Positions 7,743 to 17,400 of a stretch of 64,000 bases of DNA are shown piece by piece (the first letter of the stretch is position 1; each line of letters opens with the position of its first letter). The position numbers and the translations under genes were made by a program. The notes beneath the pieces are model-generated. The model was not told the DNA's origin. It saw only the letters and a program-made list of their open reading frames with translations, and ran no database searches. This stretch comes from Saccharobesus litoralis (GTDB taxonomy: Bacteria > Pseudomonadota > Gammaproteobacteria > Enterobacterales > Alteromonadaceae): contig NZ_CP026604.1 in NCBI RefSeq assembly GCF_003063625.1, positions 3,078,065 to 3,142,064 of the forward strand, read 5' to 3'.

Positions 7743-9527
7743 TTATTCGATTGAACTGATTTGCGACACATGAGTTGGTTTTGCACTTGAATTAACCAGA
7801 TTTGTCGGCTTATTAACCGTATTTGCCTGCTCCGCATAGGTTTTCGTTTGTAATATATAAGGTTGGTCAGCGGCGACTTTAACTGTGTAGGTTTGGTTGA
7901 TATTTTTGCCGTCGCTTGTTTTGCTCATTAAGCTAACTTTGTGTTCACCCACGGGTAAGTTAAACCGCGCCAACTTGATACTTTCGGGTAAGGTTAACCA
8001 GTTTCGGGTGTCGGCTTGTGCAGTTAATATGTTAACTAATGCGGTGGCGCCTTTGGCTATGTCACCCCAAATCCCTTTATCTAATAACCCTGTCTCTTTT
8101 AACGCTTTGTGGGCAAATATCGCCTTAACTATCTCGCGAGTGAGTGACGCATAAATAAATTCATTGGCGCTGCGAATTTGCTCTTGCAGGGCTATTAAAC
8201 TGAGTGATTCCACCGTTTCGAGTTCGGCGTATTTTTTTCCATTGATATACACAGAAGACCCACTTAGGCTGGGTTTTATCGCTGGATAATATGGAACGGA
8301 TACCGTAATAGGGGTATTTAAGGCATCTAACATGCCAATATCTTCTGCCAAATTCCATAAATCGCCACCTAAAGGAATGCGTTTTTGCTGTGTTCCCATT
8401 ACAGCAGCAGGAATGTCGCCAGCGATGTAATTTTTAATAATATCGAACAGTTGATTATCCGCATAAAGCATTTGAAACCAATAGGCTTTTTCGCGTCTTT
8501 GGGCAAAAGGCCCACTTAGTATCGGGCTGAGCACTAAAGACTTCGCTCGTTTATCTAAGGTGAGTAAAATGTTAATGCGCTGGCGTTCAGGCACTGTACC
8601 CACATGTTGAATGATAACCAGCTCTGCTTGTTGACTGGCTTTTACCACTTTTTGCGCTTGTTGCTGATTTAACTTTTGATTGATCAGGCGTTTAGCTTCT
8701 TGTTGGTAGCCGCCGTCTTTAAGCATGACTTTAATTGTGTCAAACCAAGCTTGTTGAACTACCTTGTTATTGAGTTGGTATTGCTTAGCAAAACCGTTCT
8801 CATAGGCTGTCGCGGCTTTTTTATATTCAATTCGTGCGCTGTCAAAGTCGCGATTAGTTTCATACAGTAAACCAGATAGGTAGTGGGCAAAGGCGTCGTC
8901 TTTATATTCCAATTCTAGCCCTGCTGTTGAGTTCCCAAATGCACGTTTAAATAAGTTGTATATTTCTGACGCGGTGGATTGCTTTTTATCTGTGTTGTTT
9001 GTTTGGGCATAACCACCGGTTTGCCGAGTGAGCTCAGATAAACGTAATCCAAGGCGACGGATCTCGACTAAGGCGGCATCAATTTCGGTGGGTGATAATT
9101 TGTGATCCTCTTGCCCTTTTTTTAAGTAATTAAGCGCTTTAAAGTAGTTAATAAAGGTGTTTTCAAACACAAATCCCTTATAGGTTGTGTATTGTGGGCC
9201 GGTTAGCAGCTCGGCTGCTTTTTCAGAAATACTGGTCGTATAAAATTCTTCGCTGAGTTGCTCTGCGGCACTAAAGTGAATATTACTTTGCGTGTAGTTA
9301 CCCATTAAATGGTTAATGGTGCCAAGCTCAAGATGATGTAGTAGACGATCTTTGCCTGAGTCTGAATAGCGCAAACGGAAGGTGGTTTTAGCCGCTAATA
9401 GCTGGCCATTTTTAACCTGACTCGTGGGCGATACGTTATAGCCTTGTCGTGTCGTTACACAGCCAGTCATTAAAGTGATGGCTAGCAAACAAATCCACAA
9501 CGGCTTTATCAAGTGAGTCTTTTTCAA
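7743..9527 (-). CDS. COG3014-like lipoprotein with helical repeats
   Basis: A 594-residue protein with a signal peptide ending in LMTGC (Cys23 lipidation). The N-terminal half is helical and TPR-like (LLHHLELGTINHLMGNYTQS, FINYFKALNYLKKGQ, FAHYLSGLLYETNRDFDSAR). The C-terminal half is a beta-rich domain with VPYYPAIKPS, then LARFNLPVGEHKVSL, resembling a PEGA-like strand pattern. I relate it to the conserved uncharacterised COG3014 lipoproteins, which in my recollection occur beside LpoB-like and LPP20-like genes in other marine gammaproteobacteria. It is the first gene of the three-gene - strand lipoprotein operon. No enzymatic motif is visible; a scaffold or assembly role in the envelope is a guess. 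Confidence 0.68.
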   Translation of the reverse strand: MKKTHLIKPLWICLLAITLMTGCVTTRQGYNVSPTSQVKNGQLLAAKTTFRLRYSDSGKDRLLHHLELGTINHLMGNYTQSNIHFSAAEQLSEEFYTTSISEKAAELLTGPQYTTYKGFVFENTFINYFKALNYLKKGQEDHKLSPTEIDAALVEIRRLGLRLSELTRQTGGYAQTNNTDKKQSTASEIYNLFKRAFGNSTAGLELEYKDDAFAHYLSGLLYETNRDFDSARIEYKKAATAYENGFAKQYQLNNKVVQQAWFDTIKVMLKDGGYQQEAKRLINQKLNQQQAQKVVKASQQAELVIIQHVGTVPERQRINILLTLDKRAKSLVLSPILSGPFAQRREKAYWFQMLYADNQLFDIIKNYIAGDIPAAVMGTQQKRIPLGGDLWNLAEDIGMLDALNTPITVSVPYYPAIKPSLSGSSVYINGKKYAELETVESLSLIALQEQIRSANEFIYASLTREIVKAIFAHKALKETGLLDKGIWGDIAKGATALVNILTAQADTRNWLTLPESIKLARFNLPVGEHKVSLMSKTSDGKNINQTYTVKVAADQPYILQTKTYAEQANTVNKPTNLVNSSAKPTHVSQISSIE

Positions 9528-9940
9528 ACGCTTATTCGTCCATGTATAGTCTTTTGGCTCTGACTATTGATTATTAGTAAGTCGAGGTGCTAATTAAAAA
9601 CTAACCTTAGTTAATATTCAAATTTTGTGCGATGAAACAAAGGTTTAATGCTGGTATATAGGCTATATTGCTTTAGACTATAGTCTTCTCGCTCAGATTT
9701 TATGGTTCATTGTCAGCGCTTATTCGCCCCAATCACATAGTAGAGCATATGCTCATGGGGTCTCAAAGCTTGACGGCTTTCCCTAAAACCCGATCGCTTT
9801 GACTAGAATTAAAAAACGAGCGTTTTCAATTGACGGCGTTCATCAGGATAATTTGGTTAATCGTAGCATTTTGCTCGCCGAATTTAATTTACTACATAAA
9901 ATTACAACAATATCTACTCCGTGACTAAAGGAAATTAGGA
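9528..9940. other. 413-bp intergenic region between divergent lipoprotein genes
   Basis: No gene seen. The region must hold promoters for the - strand lipoprotein operon and the + strand LPP20 gene, but I could not pick -35/-10 boxes with confidence. The stretch 9699-9725 is a near copy (about three mismatches) of 5851-5880, upstream of the methyltransferase-like gene; both include TGTCAGCGCTTAT. Confidence 0.5.
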
Positions 9941-10516
9941 ATGAAATTACAGAATTTATTAATTGCGACTGCAGTAGCTGGTTTGTTAACGGCTTGTGGT
10001 TCAACAGAACAGGTTAGTAGCAAGCCGTCTGTCAACATACCACAATGGGTATTAAATCCTGTTGTTGAGAATGGTATTGCTGCGGCAGACTGTATTAAGT
10101 TTTCTGGTAATGTTTCAGTTGACCAAAAAATGGCTCGTGCCAATGCACGTTTAGCTTTAGCACAACAAATAGAGACTAAAGTTGAAGGCTTAGACAAAAC
10201 GTATGCTCGCCGAACTGACGCCACTGATGAAACATCAATTGGCACAAATTTCAGCTCAGTATCTAAGCAAATCACTAATCAAAAATTAGTTGGTGCGCGC
10301 GTTGAAAAAGCGGATATTGTCAATATTGCTGGTAAGGATCACTTTTGTGCCTTGATGGTGTTAAGCCCTAATACCACTAAAGAGTTATTTGATTCTATTG
10401 TTAAAGAGTCTGGCCGTAAGGTTAATCCACAAGATGAAAAGTTCTTATACGAAGAGTTTAAAGCTTTTAAAGCAGAGCAAGATTTAGATAAAGAAATTGC
10501 GCGTTTAACCGATTAA
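9941..10516 (+). CDS. Second LPP20-family lipoprotein
   Basis: A 191-residue lipoprotein with signal peptide MKLQNLLIATAVAGLLTAC (lipobox LTAC, Cys19). After a short linker it has the LPP20 signature: PQWVLNPVVENGIAAADC, followed by the Ala/Arg-rich helix KMARANARLALAQQIETKV, and a beta-rich second half with DHFCALMVLSP. It ends in a charged helix. AAGGA about 10 bp upstream supports the ATG. It is divergent from the COG3014/LpoB/LPP20 operon and is followed by its own terminator, then by an MltC-type transglycosylase gene, so the neighbourhood is consistently envelope-related. Only weakly similar to the LPP20 protein at 6038-7066 apart from the shared N-terminal motif. Confidence 0.75.
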   Translation: MKLQNLLIATAVAGLLTACGSTEQVSSKPSVNIPQWVLNPVVENGIAAADCIKFSGNVSVDQKMARANARLALAQQIETKVEGLDKTYARRTDATDETSIGTNFSSVSKQITNQKLVGARVEKADIVNIAGKDHFCALMVLSPNTTKELFDSIVKESGRKVNPQDEKFLYEEFKAFKAEQDLDKEIARLTD

Positions 10517-10540
10517 TTTCGCGGGTTTGTTTTAAGTTAA

Positions 10541-10575
10541 AAACGTGCAAATTCAATGAGTTTGCACGTTTTTTT
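10541..10575 (+). terminator. Intrinsic terminator after the LPP20 gene
   Basis: An 11-bp perfect stem (10541-10551 with 10561-10571), 9-base loop and a continuing T-run to 10575, 24 bp after the stop codon. Confidence 0.85.
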
Positions 10576-10605
10576 GTATCTGGATTTTGTGTTTAGGGAG
10601 AGAAT

Positions 10606-12123
10606 ATGCGAATAGTTGCAACTGGGGTAATTTCAAGTTTTATATTATGGTCGGCTGTGGTTTACGCCAATGGCCCTGAGAGTGCATTTGCTCAATTAGA
10701 AGCTGAAATGGCTCAACAACCAGCCCCAGCTGATAAAAATGGATCTAGCAAGTCAATCGACACGCAATCTCAGCAGACATTTGATCAATGGCGAGATGAT
10801 TATTTATCTGAATATTTAGTGTTTAAGCAAAATCATTTTGCTGAATATGACAAAATGCGTGATCAATTGTTTTTGGAGTGGGGTGAATCAGAGCAAACGG
10901 ATCAGACTAAGTTAGTCGATTATCAACAAGGTGGTAATATTAAAACCGTTGTTGATTATCAAAAACAGGAGATCCGCGTCAGTATTAAGCATCAAGCGAA
11001 TCAAAAAGTTGATCGCAAACAGGTATACCAATCTTTGCAGCAATTTAATCAGACACAGGTGCTATCTGTTCCAAATGAACGGTCTTCGCCCCAAGGAAAA
11101 TCGACACAAGATGGAAAGTCAACAATAGAGAAGACGCAAGCCAGTATTTTGCAGTTAGTAACAGATAAAAATCTTACGAAAACAGATATTGCTAAAATGG
11201 TGTTAGCAGCCCAGCAGACAACCCAACCATTAGATTTAACCTTGTCACAAGCCAAACAAGTGGTTGAACAGACGAAAATCATTCGTAAACAAGCTGAGCA
11301 ACAAAAAATAGAGCTTGAGCGGGTGCAAGATATGCAGCACTTAAAAGCAAGTGAATTGGCGCAAGTTAATGTTAATAAGCTTAAAAAAACGCCAGTAATT
11401 TTGCCGCAAGATCAGGTAGAAGCGCAAAAACAGAAAATAGACAATCTTGCTCAGCAACGCATTGAGCAACTCAATAAAAGCGCACAAGCGGCTGCGGCAA
11501 AGCAGTATTTACAAGCCCCCAGTGTTCAACAACAAATTACCTCGTACACCATTAAATTTCCAAGTAGTCAGCCATTTAAACTAGCCAAACCTTATTTAGC
11601 TGACGTAAGCCAGCAAGCCAAGCGTTGGCAACTGACACCGAGTTTGATGTTGGCAATTATGCATACCGAGAGTTATTTTAATCCTAAAGCACAATCACAT
11701 ATTCCCGCTTATGGTTTGATGCAAATAGTGCCTTCAACCGCAAGTGTTGATGTTAATCGTTTTTTGTATAAAAAAGATAAAGCCATGTCTCGCCATCAAT
11801 TGTTTGATTCGGGCAAGAATATTGAAACCGGTATCGCTTATGTCCACATTTTAAATAGTCGCTATTTAAAGAACATTAAGCACCCGTTGAGCCGCACTTT
11901 TTGTGTTATTGCGGCCTATAATACGGGAGCAGGAAATGTCGCTAAAACCTTTAATAAAGATGGTACACGAAGCTTAACCAAAGCGACTAAGGTGATTAAC
12001 AGAATGACGCCACAGGAAGTTTATCAAACTTTGGTTGAAAAATTACCTTACAAAGAAACGCGTGATTATTTGCGTAAAGTGACTAAGCGCACTTCACTAT
12101 ATCGAGAGATAGATAAAGCGTAA
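10606..12123 (+). CDS. MltC-type murein transglycosylase (DUF3393 + SLT domain)
   Basis: A 505-residue periplasmic muramidase that would cleave the MurNAc-GlcNAc bond of peptidoglycan with 1,6-anhydro product. It has a Sec signal peptide (residues 1-22, ending VVYA) without a lipobox Cys, unlike the E. coli lipoprotein MltC. The segment FDQWRDDYLSEYLVFKQ through QEIRVSI fits the N-terminal DUF3393 domain. A Gln/Lys-rich helical linker (about 150-300) follows. The C-terminal SLT domain shows AIMHTESYFNPKAQS, with Glu355 as the catalytic residue, then AYGLMQIVPSTA and AAYNTGAGNVAKTF. It is longer than MltC (about 360 residues) because of the linker. GGGAGAG precedes the ATG. Confidence 0.82.
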   Translation: MRIVATGVISSFILWSAVVYANGPESAFAQLEAEMAQQPAPADKNGSSKSIDTQSQQTFDQWRDDYLSEYLVFKQNHFAEYDKMRDQLFLEWGESEQTDQTKLVDYQQGGNIKTVVDYQKQEIRVSIKHQANQKVDRKQVYQSLQQFNQTQVLSVPNERSSPQGKSTQDGKSTIEKTQASILQLVTDKNLTKTDIAKMVLAAQQTTQPLDLTLSQAKQVVEQTKIIRKQAEQQKIELERVQDMQHLKASELAQVNVNKLKKTPVILPQDQVEAQKQKIDNLAQQRIEQLNKSAQAAAAKQYLQAPSVQQQITSYTIKFPSSQPFKLAKPYLADVSQQAKRWQLTPSLMLAIMHTESYFNPKAQSHIPAYGLMQIVPSTASVDVNRFLYKKDKAMSRHQLFDSGKNIETGIAYVHILNSRYLKNIKHPLSRTFCVIAAYNTGAGNVAKTFNKDGTRSLTKATKVINRMTPQEVYQTLVEKLPYKETRDYLRKVTKRTSLYREIDKA

Positions 12124-12175
12124 GGTTTTATCGTGACGAAACGCCTAGGTGAGTAAACAAAACATAAACCCTATA

Positions 12176-12204
12176 AACAAAAAAGCCCGCAGTAGCGGGC
12201 TTTT
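12176..12204 (-). terminator. Terminator of asnB, probably bidirectional
   Basis: A perfect 10-bp stem (12181-12190 with 12195-12204) with loop AGTA. On the - strand it is followed by TTTTTTG and lies just after asnB. On the + strand four T residues close the stem, so it may also stop transcription from the transglycosylase gene. Confidence 0.85.
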
Positions 12205-12222
12205 AGCAGATAAGGGTGTTAC

Positions 12223-13896
12223 TTAGGCTTTGTAAGCGTCATCGTGAACGCCTGCTACTGCACGGCCTGATGGGTCAGCCATGTTTTGGAAGCTAGCATC
12301 CCATGCCAAGGCTTCAGGCGTTGAACATGCAACTGACTTACCACCAGGTACACATTCTGCACATGATGGGTGCGGGAAGTGACCTTCGAAGATAGTACGG
12401 TAGTAGTAAGCTTCTTTAGTATCTGGCGTATTGTGCGGGAAGCGTTTTTCAGCATTCGCCAATTGATCATCAGATACGTTAGCTTCACAGTGCTCTTTAA
12501 GTTTGTCGATCCAGCTATAACCTACACCATCAGAGAACTGTTCTTTTTGACGCCATAATACTTCGTCAGGTAAGTAACCATCTTTAAATGCTTCACGTAA
12601 GATGTTCTTTTCAATCTTACCGTCTTTGATCATTTTACCTTCTGGATTAATGCGCATTGCGACATCCATAAAGTCTTTATCTAAGAATGGTACACGAGCC
12701 TCAACACCCCAAGCTGACATGGCTTTGTTGGCACGTAAACAGTCAAACATGTGTAGTTTGTTAAGTTTACGGTTAAGTTCTTCGTGGAATTCTTTAGCGT
12801 TAGGTGCTTTATGGAAGTACAAGTAACCACCAAAGATTTCGTCAGCGCCTTCACCAGAAAGTACCATTTTGATGCCCATGGCTTTGATCTTACGCGCCAT
12901 TAAGTACATTGGAGTCGATGCGCGTATAGTGGTTACATCGTAAGTTTCCAAGTGATAGATAACGTCTTGTAGCGCATCAATACCGTCTTGAATGGTGTAT
13001 GTCATCTCGTGATGAACAGTACCAATCGCGTCAGCGACTTTTTGTGCTGCTTTTAAGTCTGGTGCACCTTCTAAACCCACTGCGAATGAGTGAAGTTTCG
13101 GCCACCAAGCTTCGTTTTGATCATCTTCTTCGATACGGCGTGCCGCAAATTTTTGGGTAATCGATGATACAACTGAAGAGTCTAAACCACCTGATAATAA
13201 TACACCGTAAGGTACATCAGACATTAAATGTGATTTAACTGATTTTTCTAGTGCAACGTTAATATCTGCAGCGTTGGCAGTATTGTCTTTTACTGCATCA
13301 TATTCCATCCAGTCACGTGTGTAGTACTCACGTAATTCGCCGTCAGCGCTATGTAAGTAATGCCCAGGAGGGAACTCTTTAATGGATTTACATGCAGGTA
13401 CTAATGCTTTCATTTCTGAAGCTACGTAGAAGTTACCGTGATCGTCCCAACCCATGTAAAGCGGGATAATACCAATATGGTCACGAGCAATTAGGTATTC
13501 GTCTTTAGTTTCATCATAAAGAATGAAAGCGAACATGCCTTTTAGCTCGTCAATGAACTCTATACCTTTTTCTTGGTATTTAGCTAAAATAACTTCACAG
13601 TCAGATTTTGTTTGGAATTCGAAGTCGACAGTTAAATTCGCTTCTAGCTCTTTGTGATTGTAAATTTCGCCGTTGACCGCTAAAACGTGATTTCGATTTT
13701 TATTGAAGAGAGGTTGGTCACCAGAATTTACATCAACAATTGCTAGGCGCTCGTGCGCTAGAATTGCGTTGTCGCTTGCATATACACCTGACCAGTCTGG
13801 GCCACGGTGGCGTAGTAATTTAGACAGCTCAACCGCTGACTTTCTTAGTTCGGCTCGATCTGTTTTCAGATCAAGAATACCAAAAATGGAACACAT
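12223..13896 (-). CDS. asnB: Asparagine synthase B (glutamine-hydrolysing)
   Basis: This enzyme makes asparagine from aspartate, ATP and glutamine. It is about 557 residues and nearly colinear with E. coli AsnB. The ATG at 13896 gives MCSIFGILD, so Cys2 becomes the N-terminal amidotransferase nucleophile after Met removal; an upstream in-frame ATG at 13920 would bury that Cys, so it is rejected. GAGAGGGAG lies upstream of the chosen start. The glutaminase domain shows RHRGPDWSG and AVNGEIYNH. The synthetase domain has the PP-loop LLSGGLDSSV and VLSGEGADEIFGGY. The C-terminal tail is conserved (ECVPGGKSVAC). It is divergent from the giant adhesin gene. Confidence 0.96.
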   Translation of the reverse strand: MCSIFGILDLKTDRAELRKSAVELSKLLRHRGPDWSGVYASDNAILAHERLAIVDVNSGDQPLFNKNRNHVLAVNGEIYNHKELEANLTVDFEFQTKSDCEVILAKYQEKGIEFIDELKGMFAFILYDETKDEYLIARDHIGIIPLYMGWDDHGNFYVASEMKALVPACKSIKEFPPGHYLHSADGELREYYTRDWMEYDAVKDNTANAADINVALEKSVKSHLMSDVPYGVLLSGGLDSSVVSSITQKFAARRIEEDDQNEAWWPKLHSFAVGLEGAPDLKAAQKVADAIGTVHHEMTYTIQDGIDALQDVIYHLETYDVTTIRASTPMYLMARKIKAMGIKMVLSGEGADEIFGGYLYFHKAPNAKEFHEELNRKLNKLHMFDCLRANKAMSAWGVEARVPFLDKDFMDVAMRINPEGKMIKDGKIEKNILREAFKDGYLPDEVLWRQKEQFSDGVGYSWIDKLKEHCEANVSDDQLANAEKRFPHNTPDTKEAYYYRTIFEGHFPHPSCAECVPGGKSVACSTPEALAWDASFQNMADPSGRAVAGVHDDAYKA

Positions 13897-14411
13897 AGAG
13901 TTTTCACTCCCTCTCTTCAAATAATGTCTTCAAAAAATGCTTTAAAAATATCGAAATCAATAGCGGGATTTTCCCGAACGTGCAATGTGCCAGTTTTCGA
14001 AGAAAATTCAAGGTTAGATGGTGAGTTTTTATGTTTTTCTTATGATTAATGGTTATAAAAATGCCCAAATGGTCATTTTTCACATCTATTTCTACAATTT
14101 TATTTTAAATATTACGAGTTAATTGCGGTTTAGTTCACAAAAGTCTTCGCCAGTGAATCAGTTAAATACGCTATAATTAATGATATTTTTTGGTTAATTA
14201 TTGTCCGATATTAACCCCTCTTTATGCCCTTAATTGCAGTACTGGCGTAAGGTCGGAGTAAGTGACTAAAATTGTTAGAAAAAAACCTTATTTTTCTTGC
14301 AGTTTTGGCTTTCTCGCACTTATCCGATCAGTTAGTATTGTACAAGAAGTCGTCTAAATTTGATTTGCTGCAAAATGTTATAAAAATGTGGCAGGGTGTG
14401 GAGTAGTAAAC
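13897..14411. other. 515-bp intergenic region between asnB and the adhesin gene
   Basis: No gene seen. The sequence is AT-rich and must carry the divergent promoters. I found no convincing -35/-10 pair, riboswitch fold or operator. GGAG at 14400-14403, 8 bases before the ATG at 14412, is the ribosome binding site of the adhesin. Confidence 0.55.
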
Positions 14412-17400
14412 ATGGCAACAGAGTATTTGTTGAAAGAGTCGGGCAAGGTCGTCGAAATCAAAGGTTCAGTCTTTTTATTGAAAGATGGAAAATTATTACC
14501 TTTGAAGGTCGGTGATTCCGTTTTTGCAGGCAACACAGTTGTCGCTGAAGAAGGCGCTGAATTCAGGCTGCAGTTAGAAAACGGTGAAGAGCTTATCTTT
14601 CCTAATGCTTCGTTAGCAGAGGCATTATTCGATACCGATGCTGAGAACGCCGAAATTGCCGCTATTCAAGAAGCGATTAGCTCTGGTGATATGTCCAATG
14701 TAGAGGCAACTGCGGCTGGTGGTTCTTCTTCCAGTTCGGGTAGTGATGGTCCTGCAACCATTTCTTCTTCAGGCAGTGAAACTATTGCACGCTCTGGATT
14801 TGGTACGGGGGCTGGTAATGGTTCTCATGATTTCAATAATACGACTTTGCCAAATGGTAATGCCCTAGTTGTATTAGACTTTGACGCACCAGATGCCACA
14901 TTTGAAGATTCATCTGTTAATACTACAACACCAACATTAGATGGCGGGATAGACGACGCCGACGCTTCTGTTGTTGTGATTATTAACGGTGGTGATCCTG
15001 TTAATGCAATCAATAATGGCGATGGTACATTTACCCTACCTCCTGGCGTGGAGTTAAACGAAGGTGAAAATGAAGTCACTGTCATTGCCACCGATCCAAA
15101 TGGTAATACAGATGAAGTCACCGGCATTGTGACGGTTGATATTACCCCACCCACTGGAACCGTCGATAGTTTTACCACTGAAGATACCACACCGCCTTTA
15201 ACGGGTACCGTTGATGACCCGACTGCTACTATTATCGTTTCGATTAATGGTGAAACTTTTCAAGCCATTAATAACGGTGACGGTACTTGGGTATTACCAG
15301 ATGATATTGTCGCTGAGTTAAATGAACAAATTTACGATGTTAATGCGGTTTTTTCAGACGACTTGGGTAATACCACCACAGCTCAAGGTCAAGTTGATGT
15401 ACAAATAAATGAAGCGCCTACTGCGGTAGATGTTAATTTTGGTGACATTAATGAAGATGGTTCAATAGTATTTACTGAAGCCGAGCTTTTAGCGAACTCG
15501 ACTGATCCGGATGGTGATCAGTTATCTATTACTCAGGTTAGTTTAGTTAACCCTGCATTAGGAACATTAACTGATAACAGCGACGGCACTTGGACTTTTC
15601 AGCCGTCAGCGGAATTTAATGGTCAGGTTGTTTTTGATTTTACCTTAACGGATGGCGAGTTTGACGATTCAGCGCAAGCTCAACTGAATGTTGTGCCAGT
15701 TAATGATCCACCTGAGATTACAGTTACGGGCGCCACCATTATTGAAACAGAGGTAACACAAGGTACGGTTGTCGCTTCGTTTACGGCATCTGATATTGAT
15801 ACCGCGGCTGAGAATTTAACTTTTGCGATTGTTAATAATGACAATGGCTATTTCGCTTTAGACGGCTCAAGTGTGGTGTTGACCCAAGCTGGGGTTGAAG
15901 CGGTTGATAATGATGAATTAGATTTAGAATCAATTGATATTGAAGTGTCGGTTAATGACGGAGAGTTTACCGTTAGTGATATAGGCACTGTGGTTATCAA
16001 TCGAGTTGATGATACCGCGCCAATTGGCCAAGATGACTCAGGTGAAACTGATGAAGGTGCTTCTGTTGTCATTAATGTATTAGCGAATGATAGCGATGAC
16101 GAAGTTGGACTTGATGTGAGTTCAGTACAAGTCGTTGCTGATCCAGCTAACGGCTTTATCATTGTTAACGATGATGGCACAGTGACGTACCAACATGATG
16201 GCTCGGATACAACTAGCGATGTTTTCACTTATACGGTAGCTGATTTAAACGGTAATGTTTCCGATCCTATTACCGTTAACGTGATAGTCAATCCTGTTGA
16301 TGATGCTGCACCTATTGGTCAAGATGATTCGGGGTCATTAGATGAAGGTGCCACAATTAATATTAATGTGGCGGCGAATGATGCGGATAGCGAGTCTGGC
16401 CTTGATCTCAGCTCAATTGTTATTATTCGCCAACCGAATAATGGCTCAGTTACGGTTAATAGTGATGGAACGGTTGACTATCAGCATGACGGTAGCGACA
16501 CCACTGCGGATGATTTTATTTATACGATCGCTGATTTAGACGGCAATGTTTCTGATCCGATCTCCGTTAATTTGGTGGTGGCCTCTGTCGATGATACTAA
16601 CCCAATAGGTCAAGACGATAGCGCGCAATTAGATGAAGGCGCAAGCGTTGTTATCGACGTGGCAGCCAATGATTCTGATACAGAATCAGGTTTAGATTTA
16701 ACGTCAGTGCAAATTGTTAGCCAGCCAAACCATGGTCAATTGGTGGTTAATGACAACGGTACTGTTACTTATCAGCACGATGGTTCAGATACGACAAGTG
16801 ATATCTTCACTTATACCATTAAAGACAATGACGGCAATATTAGTGATCCAATTACAGTTAATATTGTTGTTAATGCAGTAGATGACACTAAACCTCTAGG
16901 TCAAGACGACACGGCTGATGTTGCTGAAGGGCAGCTTATTAACATTAACGTGGCGGCAAATGATAGCGATACAGAAGCCGGTTTAGATTTAAGCTCAGTT
17001 GTTATTGTTAGCCAGCCTAGTTTTGGTTCATTAGTGGTAAATGCTAATGGTACGGTCGATTATCAACATGATGGCTCTAATACGACGGCGGATGTTTTTA
17101 CTTATACGATCACGGATAATAATGGCAATGTAAGTGAACCGATTACGGTTAACATTGCGATTGCTTCAGTCGATGATACAGCGCCGATTGGAATTGATGA
17201 TCAAGCATCACTTGATGAAGGCGCTAGCATTAATATTAATGTAGCCGCTAATGATAGTGATTCAGAGTCGGCGTTAGATCTTACATCTATTCAAGTCGTT
17301 GGGGCACCAGCCAACGGCCAAGTAACCATTAATGATGATGGTACGGTTGACTATCAGCACGACGGTAGTGATACAACATCAGATATATTCACTTACACCA

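Noticed and set aside
13897-13920. Upstream asnB start adding eight residues
   Set aside because: It would precede Cys2, which must become N-terminal for glutaminase activity.
14388-14411. Adhesin start eight codons upstream
   Set aside because: The GGAG site at 14400-14403 lies inside that extension and is correctly spaced for the ATG at 14412; the extension has no family match.
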